From CAIYQJ01 sp963717255 (GTDB taxonomy: Bacteria > Chloroflexota > Limnocylindria > Limnocylindrales > CSP1-4), in contig CAVQVT010000002.1 of assembly GCA_963717255.1 (NCBI GenBank), positions 62,001 to 126,000 on the forward strand: a stretch of DNA of 64,000 nt, given 5' to 3'. Both the position numbers and the translations under genes were made by a program. Of the stretch, positions 35,340 to 45,055 are shown piece after piece; positions within the stretch are counted from its first letter, which is position 1; each line of letters starts with the position of its first letter. The notes under the pieces are model-generated. The model was not told the origin of the DNA. It made no database searches and saw only the letters and a list, made by a program, of their open reading frames with translations.

Positions 35340-35609
35340 CTACGGGGTCCGCGGGCGGCCGATCCCCGCGATGTTCGCGATCGCGAGGAGGAGGATCGCG
35401 CCGACGATCGCGACGGCGAGCGTCTGGACGTTGAACCCTTCGGAGATGTTCACGTCGAAGAAGAGGCTGGCGAGCCATCCGCCGACGACGGCCCCGACGA
35501 TGCCCAGGACGACGTTCAGCAGGATCCCGTTGCCCCGGCCCCGGACGAGCTTGCCGGCGACCCAGCCGGCGAACCCTCCGATGATCAGCCAGCCGATGAG
35601 CTCGATCAT
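35340..35609 (-). CDS. GlsB/YeaQ/YmgE family small membrane protein
   Basis: 89-residue transglycosylase-associated-type membrane protein. MIELIGWLIIGGFAGWVAGKLVRGRGNGILLNVVLGIVGAVVGGWL is the family signature with two Gly-rich helices, followed by a third helix (LAVAIVGAILLLAIANI). Usually stress-induced; function unclear. ATG with GGAGG upstream. One of the few intact genes in this indel-rich region. Confidence 0.9.
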   Translation of the reverse strand: MIELIGWLIIGGFAGWVAGKLVRGRGNGILLNVVLGIVGAVVGGWLASLFFDVNISEGFNVQTLAVAIVGAILLLAIANIAGIGRPRTP

Positions 35610-35733
35610 CCCGACCTCCACTGTGTGCCCGGCGAGTCTACCCGACGGGCCGGCCCGCGCCGCACGACCCCGGCGATCCACGGAGGATCCCCGGGTGACC
35701 GGTCGATGGGCCCCCCGCGTTACCATCCGCCGC

Positions 35734-36302
35734 ATGACGAAGAAGCCGGCCACCCTCCCCTTCACCGGCGATCCGGACGCGGACGCCCTCATCGCGCGCG
35801 ACCCCCTCGCGCTCCTCATCGGCTACGAGCTCGACCAGCAGGTGACCGTCCAGAAGGCGTTCTCCGGCCCGCTCGTGCTCTCGCAGCCGCATCGGCGGGC
35901 TCGATGCGGTCGCGATCGCCTCGATGGATCCCGCGGCGCTCGAGGCCGCCTTCCGCGAGAAGCCGGCCATCCACCGGTTCCCCGGGACCATGGCCGCCCG
36001 CGTCCAGGACCTCTGCCGGCACGTGGCGGCCGTCTACGGTGGCGACGCCGGGCGGATCTGGGGCGAGGCGAGGGACGGCGCCGATCTCGAGAAGCGTCTC
36101 CTCGCGGTGCCCGGGATCGGCCCGATGAAGGCGAAGTCGCTCATCGCGGTCCTCGCCAACCGGTTCGGCGTCCGTCCACCCGGGTGGGAGGCGGTCATGC
36201 CCGGCCTACCCGACGCTCGGCGACGTGGACTCCCCGGAGGCGCTCGCGGCCTACCAGGAGAAGAAGCGGGCCCACAAGGCGGCGCAGAAGGCCGCGGGCT
36301 GA
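35734..36302 (+). pseudogene. HhH-GPD base-excision repair protein, frameshifted
   Basis: Helix-hairpin-helix GPD superfamily DNA glycosylase-like protein, ~190 residues. Frame one: DPLALLIGYELDQQVTVQKAFSGPLVL; frame two: AAFREKPAIHRFPGTMAARVQDLCRHV and the HhH motif LLAVPGIGPMKAKSLIAVLANRFGV; frame three: YPTLGDVDSPEALAAYQEKKRAHKAAQKAAG to the stop. Breaks near 35888 and 36205. Proteins of this short type are annotated as HhH-GPD but their substrate is unknown. Confidence 0.78.
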
Positions 36303-36414
36303 GCGCGGCGATCGGGCGTGCCCGACGAACGCTCCGGACCCGTGGGGGCGCGGTCGCGCGCCGCGCGGACGGCGGTCGACCGGACGACCGCCTCGGGGGC
36401 GGCGCCGCGGGCCG

Positions 36415-36959
36415 ATGCCCTTCCGGCACGTCGTCCTGGTCGGCCTCATGGGAGCGGGCAAGACCACGGTGGGGGAGCGGCTGGCCCGTGACCTCGGCGT
36501 GCCGTTCGTGGACGGCGACGCGGCCCTGCGCGGTGCGACCGGCCGGGACGCGGCGACGATCGCGGCCGCCGACGGCGTCCCGGCACTCGTCGCCCTGGAG
36601 GCGCGCGTGCTCCTCGACTGCCCTCGCCGCGCCGGGGCCGTCGGTCGTCGCGGCCGCCGCGAGCGTCGTGGATGACCCCGCGGTGCCGTCGGGCGCTCCG
36701 CGGGGCGGGCGTCGCGGTCGTCCGCCTGCGGGCCCGCCCCCGCACGCTCGCGGCGCGCCATGCGACCGCGGGGCACCGCCGTCCGCTCGGCCCGGACCTC
36801 GTGGCCGGGTTCGCTGCCCAGTCGCGGGCGCGGGCGGCGCGCTTCGCGGCCGTCCGTCCGCTCATCACCATCGACGTGGACGACCGCGAGGTCGATGGGG
36901 TGGTGGCCGCTGCGCTCCTCGCGGTGACCGCTGGACGTGGGGTGGACGACGCCATATAG
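36415..36959 (+). pseudogene. Shikimate kinase-like P-loop protein, frameshifted
   Basis: Nucleoside/shikimate kinase fold. The P-loop VLVGLMGAGKTTVGERLARDLGVPFVDGD is typical of shikimate kinase (AroK), but the shikimate-binding motifs are weak, so a related small-molecule kinase is possible. After VLLD the reading frame shifts twice (near 36620 and 36670): ALAAPGPSVVAAAASVV in one frame, then RALRGAGVAVVRLRARPRTLAARHA and RPLITIDVDDREVDGVVAAALLA in another. Not near other aromatic-pathway genes. Its stop codon overlaps the adjacent operator palindrome. Confidence 0.68.
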
Positions 36960-36975
36960 TTGCGATAGCAACTAT
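36956..36975. promoter_or_regulatory. Perfect operator-like palindrome upstream of the nitroreductase-like gene
   Basis: ATAGTTGC-GATA-GCAACTAT: 8-bp arms, 4-bp spacer, all AT-rich within a GC-rich context. It lies 51 bp before the start codon. TAGTTGC...GCAACTA palindromes are typical MarR-family operators, and the GCAACTAT arm recurs in the marR/efflux region at 7498-7505. Candidate site for that or another MarR protein. Confidence 0.7.
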
Positions 36976-37026
36976 GGGGACGCCGGCGGTGACTGCAGCT
37001 GCGGGCGGCGTACAGGGGGATCCACC

Positions 37027-37404
37027 ATGGATGACGCGATCGCCCGCGAGCTGGCCCGCGGCCAGGTCATCGACATCACCACGACGGGGCGCACGACCGG
37101 CCAGCCGCGACGGATCGAGATCGTCGACCACGTGATCGACGGCCGGATCTGGATCTCCGGGATGCCGCGCCCGGAACCGCGGGCGTGGCTGCGGAACCTG
37201 CAGGCCGACCCGCGTCTCACGGTCCACCTGAAGGGGAACGTGGCCGCGGACCTGCCGGCGACCGCGCGGATCGTGGACGACCCGGTCGAGCGGCGGCGGA
37301 TCCTGGCCGGGGTCGCCCGGAACTGGGGTCGCGACGACCTGGACCGCATGGTGGAGCAGAGCCCGCTCATCGAGGTCGTCGTGGACGGGTACGCCGCCGC
37401 CTGA
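37027..37404 (+). CDS. Deazaflavin (F420)-dependent nitroreductase family protein
   Basis: 125-residue split-barrel flavin-type protein of the F420H2-dependent nitroreductase/quinone reductase family. Landmarks: VIDITTTGRTTGQPRRIEI, WISGMPRPEPRAWLRNLQADPRLTVHLKG and PLIEVVVDGY. Such proteins reduce quinones or nitro compounds with F420H2. ATG after GGGGGATCC. It stands alone behind a strong palindrome, suggesting dedicated, inducible control. Intact. Confidence 0.85.
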   Translation: MDDAIARELARGQVIDITTTGRTTGQPRRIEIVDHVIDGRIWISGMPRPEPRAWLRNLQADPRLTVHLKGNVAADLPATARIVDDPVERRRILAGVARNWGRDDLDRMVEQSPLIEVVVDGYAAA

Positions 37405-38091
37405 TCGACGGGCGCGGCCGGCGCGAAGGCCGCGGTGGCGCCACGCGCGTGCCCGCCGTGACGGTCGCCCGTCACCGACGGCGCTCTCCACGACGGGCGG
37501 GCCGGGACACCACGCGCCCCTGGCCCCGGCGCTGCCGCGAGCCGACGACCGGCGATCGGTCCAGCGCGAGCGAGTGGCCGGCCGCACGCGCCACTCGGCA
37601 CTGGACGCCCGGCCGCCCGGGCGGTCTGATTGGACAGGTCCGCGGGAGGGGCCCCAAGGTGGCCGTTCTGGCCCGCTCGTTTCGCCTGGCGTGGGCGGTC
37701 GCGGGAGGATGCCAGGCGGTCGGAACCAGCGGTCGGCAGCCCGCGACCGTCCCTGCCCGACCGTCGTCGCGTCCCGACCGACACGGCCCCGGCCGAGGCC
37801 GTCCCGGCCGTGACCCCGACGGCGACCGCGGGGGCGCCGGTGTTCGTCGTCCCGCGGGTCTCCGGCCCGACGGTCCCGGGCGGCGTCCAGCCGACGGCAC
37901 ACCCGGCCGCCGGTGGCCGGTCAGGTCGTGGGGCCTGTACCTGGACTGACCTGCCGCGACGACGGGCCGCGCCCCGGGCCCGCGGCGGGCCGCGCACGCG
38001 GGCCCCCGTGACGTCGCGCCACATGGCACTGGACGGCGGCCACTGCCGGCGCTCTGATGGTCGAGTCCGCGAGGGAGCCCGAGGTGCAGTG
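37405..38091. other. Gene-poor stretch with a duplicated leader sequence
   Basis: No established gene. It contains two related ~75-bp segments: 37588-37661 and 38016-38088. Both read GCGCCAC-x2-GGCACTGGAC, then a CTGAT-containing core, then GTCCGCG-GAGG-GCCC-AGGTG. The second immediately precedes the first solute-binding gene; the first precedes the weak lipoprotein candidate at 37659. The rest shows only shadow-like open frames. Confidence 0.5.
37659..37949 (+). CDS. Possible small lipoprotein or relic of a third binding protein
   Basis: From a GTG with GGGAGGGG upstream, 96 residues begin VAVLARSFRLAWAVAGGCQAVG, which looks like a signal peptide with lipobox. What follows is Pro/Arg-rich and a better Thr/Pro/Val-rich reading exists in another frame (VPAVTPTATAGAPVFVVP), so an indel is likely. 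The leader is shared with the solute-binding gene at 38092. No homology recognised; it may be nothing. Confidence 0.25.
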   Translation: MAVLARSFRLAWAVAGGCQAVGTSGRQPATVPARPSSRPDRHGPGRGRPGRDPDGDRGGAGVRRPAGLRPDGPGRRPADGTPGRRWPVRSWGLYLD

Positions 38092-40170
38092 ATGCGATCG
38101 GCGAAGTCGGCCCGATGCCTCGTCGCGCTCCTCGCGACGATGCTCGTGGCCGGCTGCGGCACGGCCTCCACGCCCGCCCGTCGCCGCCGGCGTCGGGCAC
38201 TCCCGCGACGATGCCCGCCACGACCGCGAGTCTCGCGGCACCAGCCACCGACCGACGACCGCCGCGCCGCCCCGAGCCCACGCCCGCCTACGCCGACACG
38301 CTGCGGATCGGCTGGCTGCCCGGCTGGACCTTCGCCGGCTTCCGGCTGGCCGTCGAAGGGCAGGTCTCGGCATCTGCTCACCCTCGGGAGCGTGGTCTAC
38401 AGCCGCCTCTACCGGTACGACGCCCGCTACAACGCCATCCCGGACCTCGCCGACGGTCCCTGCGTGCCCCAGGGCGACGGGACGGTCATCCGCTGCCGGA
38501 TCATCGAGACGACGTTCCACGACGGGACACCGCTCACCGCGGATGACGTGGCGTACACGTACCGGCTGCTTCGGGCGGGACACGTTCTCCGGCGGCGTCG
38601 CCGGCGGGAACAGACCGGCAGCCTCACGGAAGTGCGGGTCGTCGACGACCGGACGGTCGAGTTCGTCCTCCCGTCCGTCGACACGTCGTTCGTGACGTCG
38701 ATGCCTGACCAGGTCCCGATCCTCCCGCGCCACGTCCTGGAGGCCCAGTACGCGGCGTTCGTCGCCGCGACGAAGGACCTGACGGCGGCGGAGCTCACCG
38801 ACGCTCGCCGACGCCATCGACGAGGAGACGGGTCGCGATCCCCCGGTCTGCACGCCCCGCCTCGACGACGGTGACGGCCCTGATCGAGAAGATGGGCGTG
38901 CGGCTCTACCGCGAGGACTTCCTCGATGCGGCCGGGACGTTCGACGCCTGCTGCTATGTCGGCGCCGCGAGCTGGCTCATCCGGCTCGCCGCGGCCTCCC
39001 TCGGCGCGACCGGGATCGACGCCGTGGCGGCCGCGTACGCGCGTCCTGCCGATCGACCGGCGGCCGGTCGGCACCGGCCCGTACCGCTTCGTGTCCGAGG
39101 ACGCCGACGGCATCCACCTCGAGGCCTGGCCGGGCTACCACGGCGGACTGGCGGCGACCCGCTACCTCGACTTCGTGCCCGACGCGCGCCGACGGTGCGG
39201 ACCTCATGGACGGCAGCGTCGACATCGCCAGCTGCGACAGCTCCCTGCTGGCCGACGTCGGCCCCGGCCTCCAGGCGACCGCCGGCGCCCACGGCGTCCG
39301 GGTGGGGTCGCCGCCGCGAGCAGGACTTCGTCGCCCTCCAGTTCAACGTCCGGCCCGGGCGCCTGTTCGCGGACGTCGACCTCCGCAGGGCCCTCCAGCT
39401 GTGCATCGACCTACCGCGCGTCGTCGATGCCGCGACCGGCGGAGCCGGGACCGCCGATCTACGGCCCCGTCATGGCCGGGAGCTGGGCGTACGACCCCAC
39501 CGTCCCGAAGCCGGCTCGCGACTCGGCCGCGGCCCGGGAGCTCATCGAGGATGCGCGGCTGGCAGGCGGGGCGCCGACGGCATCTACGCGAAGGACGGGA
39601 TCCGCCTCGCCGCCGGGATCGTGGTCCGCGGCGACGATCCGTCACGGGTCAAGATGGCCGACCTCATCGCCCACCAGGCGCGCGACTGCGGGATGGAGCT
39701 CCGCGGCCAGCCGCTGGAGCTGGGGCGACATCGTGTCCGGCCTCCTCCAGTACCCGCACGACATCCCGGGCACGAAGACGCCGTTCGACCTCTGCCTCGG
39801 CGGCTGGCTCGACGGAACCGGCGACCCGGCGGTGCCGTTCAGCAGCTTCGTCTCGTCCGCCATCACCGACGCGGCGCACCCCGACGGAACGAGCCGCCAG
39901 ACCCCGACTGGATCGGGTTCTCGGACCCGGCCTCGACCGCCTCGTCGAGGCCGGCGAAGGCGACCTACGACCAGGCCGAGCGGGCGCGGCTCTACCGGCA
40001 GGCGCAGCAGGAGCTCGCGGCCCAGCTGCCGTACATCTTCCTGTGGTCCGCGAACGCCGCCGACCTCGTGCGCTCCGAGGTCGCGACCGTCGACGGACCA
40101 CTCGACCTCACCGTGCCGAACTGGGCCTGGCAGCCGGAGCGGATGGTGGTGGACGGAGGGGGAGCAGTGA
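38092..40170 (+). pseudogene. Family 5 solute-binding lipoprotein A, heavily frameshifted
   Basis: Peptide/oligosaccharide-type binding lipoprotein, ~690 residues if repaired. Signal peptide with lipobox LVAGC; YADTLRIG opening of the mature domain; NAIPDLADGPC, IRCRIIETTFHDGTPLTADDVAYTYR, DDRTVEFVLPSVDTSFV, VPILPRHVLEAQYAAF, FNVRPGRLFADVDLRRALQLCIDLPRVVDAA, HDIPGTKTPFDLCLGGWLDGTGDPAVPFSSFVSSAI and ALDLTVPNWAW-like end. These lie in all three frames; at least eight single-base changes are needed. Paralogous to the next gene. No permease or ATPase genes nearby. Confidence 0.82.
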
Positions 40171-42254
40171 TGCGATCGACCGTCGGGCTCCGCTGCCTCG
40201 TCCTGCTCCTCGTCGACGGTGCTGGCGGCCGGCTGCGGCACGGCGTCCACGCCCGCCCCGTCGCCGCTCGCGTCGGGCAGGCCCGCCGGAACGGCGCCGG
40301 CCGCCGACCGCGGCCGAGAGCCTCGCAGCCACGTCCGCCGCGCGCGGCGCTCACGTCCTCCGCCAGCCCCTCGCCCGCCTACGCCGACACCCTGCGGATC
40401 GGCGTCAACGTCGGTCTCTACAGGGGCTGGATGGTGGAGATCGAGTACAACTCCTTCCCGGCCCTCACCTTCGGACGCCTCGTGTACAGCAGCCTGTACG
40501 GCTACGACGGACGCGGCAACGCGATCCCGGACCTGGCCGACGGGCCCTGCTTCGTGCCCGGCTCGGACGGCGCGGTCATCCGCTGCCGCCTGGTCGAGAC
40601 GACCTTCCACGACGGGACGCCGCTCACCGCCGACGACGTCGTCTACACGTACCAGGTCATGAACCACCCGGTCCTGGGCCTTTCGTTCACCTTCAAGGAG
40701 GTGCGGGCCGTCGACGCGCGGACGGTCGACTTCGTCTTCCCCTCGGTCGACGCGGCGTGCCTGGAGTGCACGCTGCACATCCCGATCTTCTCGCGCCATT
40801 CCATCGACGAGGCCGTCGCTGCCTTCGACGAAGCGGGCCTCACCGCGGAGGGCGTGGACACGCTCGTTGGAGCCGTCAACGCCGAGATCGGCGCCGACCC
40901 GCCGGTCTGCAGCGACGCCCGCGTCGCCCAGGTGGACGCGATCTTCCGGAAGCTCGGCTTCGTCGGCTTCCCCGTCCACCACGAGGACTTCCTGCTGCCG
41001 AACGGGACGTTCGACGCCTGCGGCTGGCTGGCGAACGCCGCCTGGCAACCTCGACACCTCCGCCGACACCGGCGGCGGCTCGGTCGGCTACGCGCTCCAC
41101 CAGACGGGGATCGACCGGGTGGCGGGCATCCTGGGGGTGATGTCGATGGGCCGCCCCGACATCTTCGTCGGCACCGGCCCCTACCGCTACGTCTCCCAGG
41201 ACGCGAACAGCGTCCACCTCGAGGCCTTCCCCGGCTACCACGGCGGGATGCCGGCGACGAAGTACGTCGACTTCGTGCGGGCGAAGGCCGACGGCTCGGA
41301 CGTCGTGGCAGGAACGGTCGACATCCTCTCGGACGCCTTCCCCGGGGTACCGTTCGGTCGCTTGTCCCTGGGCGCCGCCTTCGAGGCCACGGCCGAGGCG
41401 CACGGCATCCACGTCCTCCACCTGCCGGGCTCGAACTACGCCCAGCTCATCTTCAACGTCCGGGAGGGGCGCCTCTTCTCCGACGTCGACCTGCGCAGGG
41501 CGCTCCAGCTCTGCATCGACCTGCCCCGCGACGTGGACGCCGCCACCGGCGGCACCGGGATCCCGATCTACAGCCCGGTCATGCCGGGCAGCTGGGCGGA
41601 CGACCCGGACCTGCCGAAGCCCGATCGCGACGTCGCCGCCGGCAAGCGCCTCATCGAGGCGTCGGGCTGGACGCTCGGGGCGGACGGCGTCTACGCGAAG
41701 GGCAAGCTCCGCCTCGCCGCCAGGATCATCGTCCGGGGGGGCATGGCCGACCGGGTCAAGATGGTCGACCTCATCGCTGCCCAGGCCCGCGACTGCGGGA
41801 TGGACCTCGAGAGCCTGCTGGTCGACGACTACGGCGACCTCTTCACCTACCCCCACGACATCCCGGGCACGAAGACGCCGTTCGACCTGCTCCTCATCGT
41901 GTACGGCACGGGCGTCGGCCCGGCGGACTCGCTTCAGTGGTACACCTCGTCGGTGGTCAGCGACGAGGAGCACCCGGACGGCGGCAACATGGGCGGCTTC
42001 AGCGACCCGGCGTTCGATCGCCTGCTCGCAGAGGCGGGGGCCACCTACGACCAGGCCGACCAGGTCCGGCTCTACCGGCAGGCCCAGGAGGAGCTCGCGG
42101 CCCAGCTGCCGGCGTTGTTCCTGTGGAACCAGGCCCTCACGGACGCCGTGCGCCCGACCGTCGCGACCGTCGACGGCCCTGCTCGACCTCACGCTGCCCA
42201 ACTGGGCCTGGCAGCCGGAGCGGCTGGTGGTCGCGGAAGGAGTCCGCGCCGTAG
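40170..42254 (+). pseudogene. Family 5 solute-binding lipoprotein B, frameshifted
   Basis: Paralogue of A, in better condition: ~690 residues with breaks near 40214 (inside the signal peptide; the lipobox LAAGC is in another frame), ~40310, ~41048 and ~42178. Long clean stretches include YADTLRIGVNVGLYRGW to GWLANAA and DTGGGSVGYALHQTGIDRVAG to PTVATVDGP. Shares DIPGTKTPFD, LRRALQLCIDLPR and YRQAQEELAAQLP with A. It differs from the dpp-type protein at 12172. Orphan binding proteins may serve a distant importer or act in sensing; the next gene, convergent, is a cyclase. Confidence 0.85.
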
Positions 42255-42261
42255 CGGCGCC

Positions 42262-43588
42262 CTACCGGAGGAAGCCCGAGGCCTGCTCCTGCCACCAGTC
42301 GTAGAGGCGCGCCGCATCGCCGTCGTGGCGGACCGCCCGCGCCGCGATCTGCTGGCCCTCGTACGTCCAGAGGATCCAGGCGCTGCCGTCCTTCGCGTAG
42401 CAGGCGAGCTGGCCGGCGAAGGTGATGCCCAGCGACCAGCGGCCGATGCCCGAGCCCGAGCCGGACGTGCACGCATCCGCCATGGCCGCGGCATCGCCTT
42501 CGACGAGCGGCAGATCCTGCCGGGTCGCGACGCCGTTCACCGCCGTCGCCATGAGGCCCGGCGCCGGGAACGCGTCGTACCAGACGGTGTCGGCGCCGAA
42601 CACGGCCGCCGTCCCGAGCGGCAGGTCGCAGCGGAGGCTCGCCGCGCCGCCGCCGAGCGATCCGTCCGGCAGGCTCGAGCGGCGGCAGAACGGCTGGAAC
42701 TCGCGCGGGATCCGCGCGAGGAGCTCCTGCTCGGCCGGGGTCAGGCCCGCGACACCGGGAGAAGCCGACGCCACCGGGGACGGCTCCGGGGACGAGGACG
42801 AGGCCGGCGCGGACGCCGGCACGCCGGACGGCGACGGACCGGGAGCCCCGCTGGGCGCGACGGAGGGTGACGGCCGCGCTCCCTGCCACATCGCGACGAC
42901 CGTCCCGCCGAGCACGACGATGAGCGCGACGGCCGCGATCTCCGGCCATCCAGACGGTGCCCCGCCGGCGCGCGCGCCGCGAGCGCACCGCCGACAGGTC
43001 CCCGGGGGCTCGCGGCACGACGCGGTACAGGGCGATCGGCTCGTCGAGGCCCTTGAGCCTCCGCGCCCCGAGCGGCTCGAACCGCACGTCGAGATACGTC
43101 CGCGTGAGCGCGCGGACGGTGTCGCTCACGACCACCTCGCCGGCCTTCGCCTGCGAGCAGAGACGGGCCGCGATGTTCACCGCCGAGCCGACGTACCCCT
43201 CGGCGGTCTCCACCGTCTCGCCGGCGTGGATCCCGACGCCGACGTCGATCGCGTCGTCCGGCCCGCCAATCGTCGCGCGTGCGGCCGACACGATCGCTAT
43301 CCCGCACCGGACCGCCCCGCTCGCCGAGTCGAAGACGACGTAGAAGCCGTCGCCCTCCGTCTTGATCTCGGCGCCGCCGGTCGCCGCCACCGCCTCGCGG
43401 ACGAGGGTGCGGTACCGGGCGAGGAGGTCGGCCGCCGCGTGGTCTCCCCGGACGTCCGCGTAGCTCGTGTAGCCGCGGAGGTCGGCGAACAGGAAGCCAT
43501 GCGTCACCGACGCCGCACCGGCGGCGGCGTTCGGCGCGGGCGGATCCGGGAGCTGCGTCATCCGGTCAGGGGGGCCGGGTTCGGCCAC
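42262..43588 (-). pseudogene. Class III adenylate/guanylate cyclase with extracytoplasmic domain, one frameshift
   Basis: N-terminal cyclase catalytic domain: FADLRGYTSYADVRGD carries metal-binding Asp36 and KTEGDGFYVVF Asp80, 44 residues apart as expected; VGVGIHAGETVE and GSAVNIAARL complete the fold. After DLSAVRSRRAR the frame shifts (near 42950) into a membrane helix (EIAAVALIVVLGGTVVAMW), a Pro/Ser linker and a ~150-residue outer domain with Cys pairs (PFCRRSS, LRCDLP, ADACTSG, LACYAKDG). The GTG start has GGAGG seven bases upstream. A transmembrane cyclase with its sensor at the C-terminus is inferred. Confidence 0.82.
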
Positions 43589-43729
43589 GGGCGACCTCCA
43601 CCGCCGCAAGAGTTCAGCCGGCGGAGCGGCGACGCCAGAGGCATTCGTCACCCGCTCGCGCGCGGCCCGGCGACCCTGCGAGCCGGCTGGCGCCGATCCC
43701 GCGTCCGACGCAGCACCGGTCGCGCCCGG

Positions 43730-44158
43730 TCAGCCGCTGCCGGGCGGCCGAGCTGGACCGGTCCCCGGCGGCAGGACCATCGTCGTGAAGAGGTGGTCGA
43801 GCGTGGCGGCCGGATCCTCGGTCATCCCGGTGTGCACGTCCCCCGGCTGCACGACGGTGCTCGCCGGCGCCACGAGCCAGTGGAATCGCTCGGGCTGGGA
43901 GAGGGCGGCGATCGGACCGGCGTCGCGGTCTCCGGCGGCGATCCGCGGGATCGCTTCGAGGTGGCGGCGGATCTCCGCCGCGTCGCAGTCCGGGGCGAGG
44001 GCCCGGAGGCGGGACTCGTCGAGGTCGACCCGTGCCCCCAGGAACCGCCGGGGCCGGCACAGCAGGACCACCCCCGCGTTCATCGACTCGCCCCGCTCCA
44101 CGCGCGGCACGATCCGGACGATCGCGTAGGCGAACGGGCTACGCCGCGGCGCGGTCAC
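43730..44158 (-). CDS. DUF3037 family protein
   Basis: 142-residue protein of the DUF3037 family: FAYAIVRIVPRVERGESMNAGVVLLCRPRRFLGARVDLDESRLRAL, then GPIAALSQPERFHWLVAPASTVVQPGDVHTGMTEDPAATLDHLF. The family is almost always encoded next to a HipA-like kinase and its function is unknown. The GTG start lies inside the last codons of the upstream kinase gene (20-bp overlap), so the two are translated together. Confidence 0.88.
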   Translation of the reverse strand: MTAPRRSPFAYAIVRIVPRVERGESMNAGVVLLCRPRRFLGARVDLDESRLRALAPDCDAAEIRRHLEAIPRIAAGDRDAGPIAALSQPERFHWLVAPASTVVQPGDVHTGMTEDPAATLDHLFTTMVLPPGTGPARPPGSG

Positions 44159-44915
44159 GGTCCACCTCCGCGATGAACGCCGCGCGGCCATCGAGGCGCG
44201 CGAGCAGGTAGTCCATGTAGGCCCGACGGTGCGCGTCGGGATCGGGGAGCCCGCGCTCCGGCGCGAGCCACGCGTCGGGGACGGATGCCACGATCGACTC
44301 CAGCAGGTCCCGCGTCAGGAGCGGCGCCAGCCGGGCGTCCGCGCCCGCGACCGGCCCCGCATGCGGCAGCAGGACGTGGTCGCGCAGCTGCGGGAACGGG
44401 CGCCGGGCGTGCTCCGCCGGGTCGCGCCACGTGTGGTGGATGTAGAGCGCAGCCCCGTGGTCGATGAGCCACAGCCGGCGATGCCAGACGAGCAGGTTGA
44501 CGTTGCGGGGCGTCCGGTCGGGGTTCATGACGAGCCCGTCGAACCAGACGATGTCGGCGGCCAGATCCGGGTCGGGCGCATCGGCGACCGGGGCGTAGGG
44601 GAGGGCTCCCGGGAGGAAGTCGAGGCCCACGTTGACCCCCGGGCTCCGGTCGAGGAGGTCGCGGATCTCCTCGTGCGGCTCGGCGGCGCCGAGCGCGGGG
44701 TCGAAGTCGACGAGGACGATCTCCGGCACGCGGAGGCCGAGCGCCCGGCCGATCTCCCCGGCGATGATCTCCGCGACGAGCGCCTTGGGTCCCTGTCCCG
44801 CCCCGTGGAACTTCGCCACGTACAGGCCGTCGTCGTCCGCCTCCACGACCGCCGGCAGCGAGCCACCCTCGCGAAGGGGCGTCACGTAGCGCGTCGCGGT
44901 CACCGTCCGGAGCAT
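44139..44915 (-). CDS. HipA-like kinase family protein
   Basis: 258-residue protein with a HipA-type kinase fold. RYVTPLREGGSLPAVVEADDDGLYVAKFHGAGQGPKALVAEIIAGE contains the Gly-rich loop and the ATP-binding Lys (VAKFHG); WFDGLVMNPDRTPRNVNLLVWHRRLWLIDHGAALY holds the catalytic Asp-Asn pattern and the metal-binding DHG. HipA itself phosphorylates glutamyl-tRNA synthetase; the target of this family is unknown. ATG 44915 fits the family start; ATG 44996 would add 27 residues. Divergent from an HTH protein gene. Confidence 0.85.
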   Translation of the reverse strand: MLRTVTATRYVTPLREGGSLPAVVEADDDGLYVAKFHGAGQGPKALVAEIIAGEIGRALGLRVPEIVLVDFDPALGAAEPHEEIRDLLDRSPGVNVGLDFLPGALPYAPVADAPDPDLAADIVWFDGLVMNPDRTPRNVNLLVWHRRLWLIDHGAALYIHHTWRDPAEHARRPFPQLRDHVLLPHAGPVAGADARLAPLLTRDLLESIVASVPDAWLAPERGLPDPDAHRRAYMDYLLARLDGRAAFIAEVDRDRAAA

Positions 44916-44975
44916 GGCGCGAGTGTACGGGTCCGGGTCGGCTCCCGGCTCGGGCCGAATCGGCGCGTCAGGGCC

Positions 44976-45022
44976 TTGTGCTCCGACCGATGTCATGATA
45001 GACTGACACGCGACACGTCGCG
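44976..45022 (+). promoter_or_regulatory. Promoter with two operator-like inverted repeats
   Basis: A sigma70-like promoter, TTGTGC-17 bp-TAGACT (-10 at 44999-45004), points at the HTH gene. TGTCA-N8-TGACA (44991-45008) covers the -10, and CGCGAC-AC-GTCGCG (45009-45022) covers the probable start of transcription. The layout is that of an autoregulated promoter. It sits in the 140-bp gap shared with the HipA-like kinase gene. Confidence 0.6.
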
Positions 45023-45055
45023 CGCCGCGCTTCGTCCTCCGTCAGGAGAGATGAC

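Noticed and set aside
38092..42254. Programmed frameshifting in the binding-protein genes
   Set aside because: Breaks are many, scattered, in both directions and at different places in the two paralogues, with no slippery heptamer or pseudoknot pattern.
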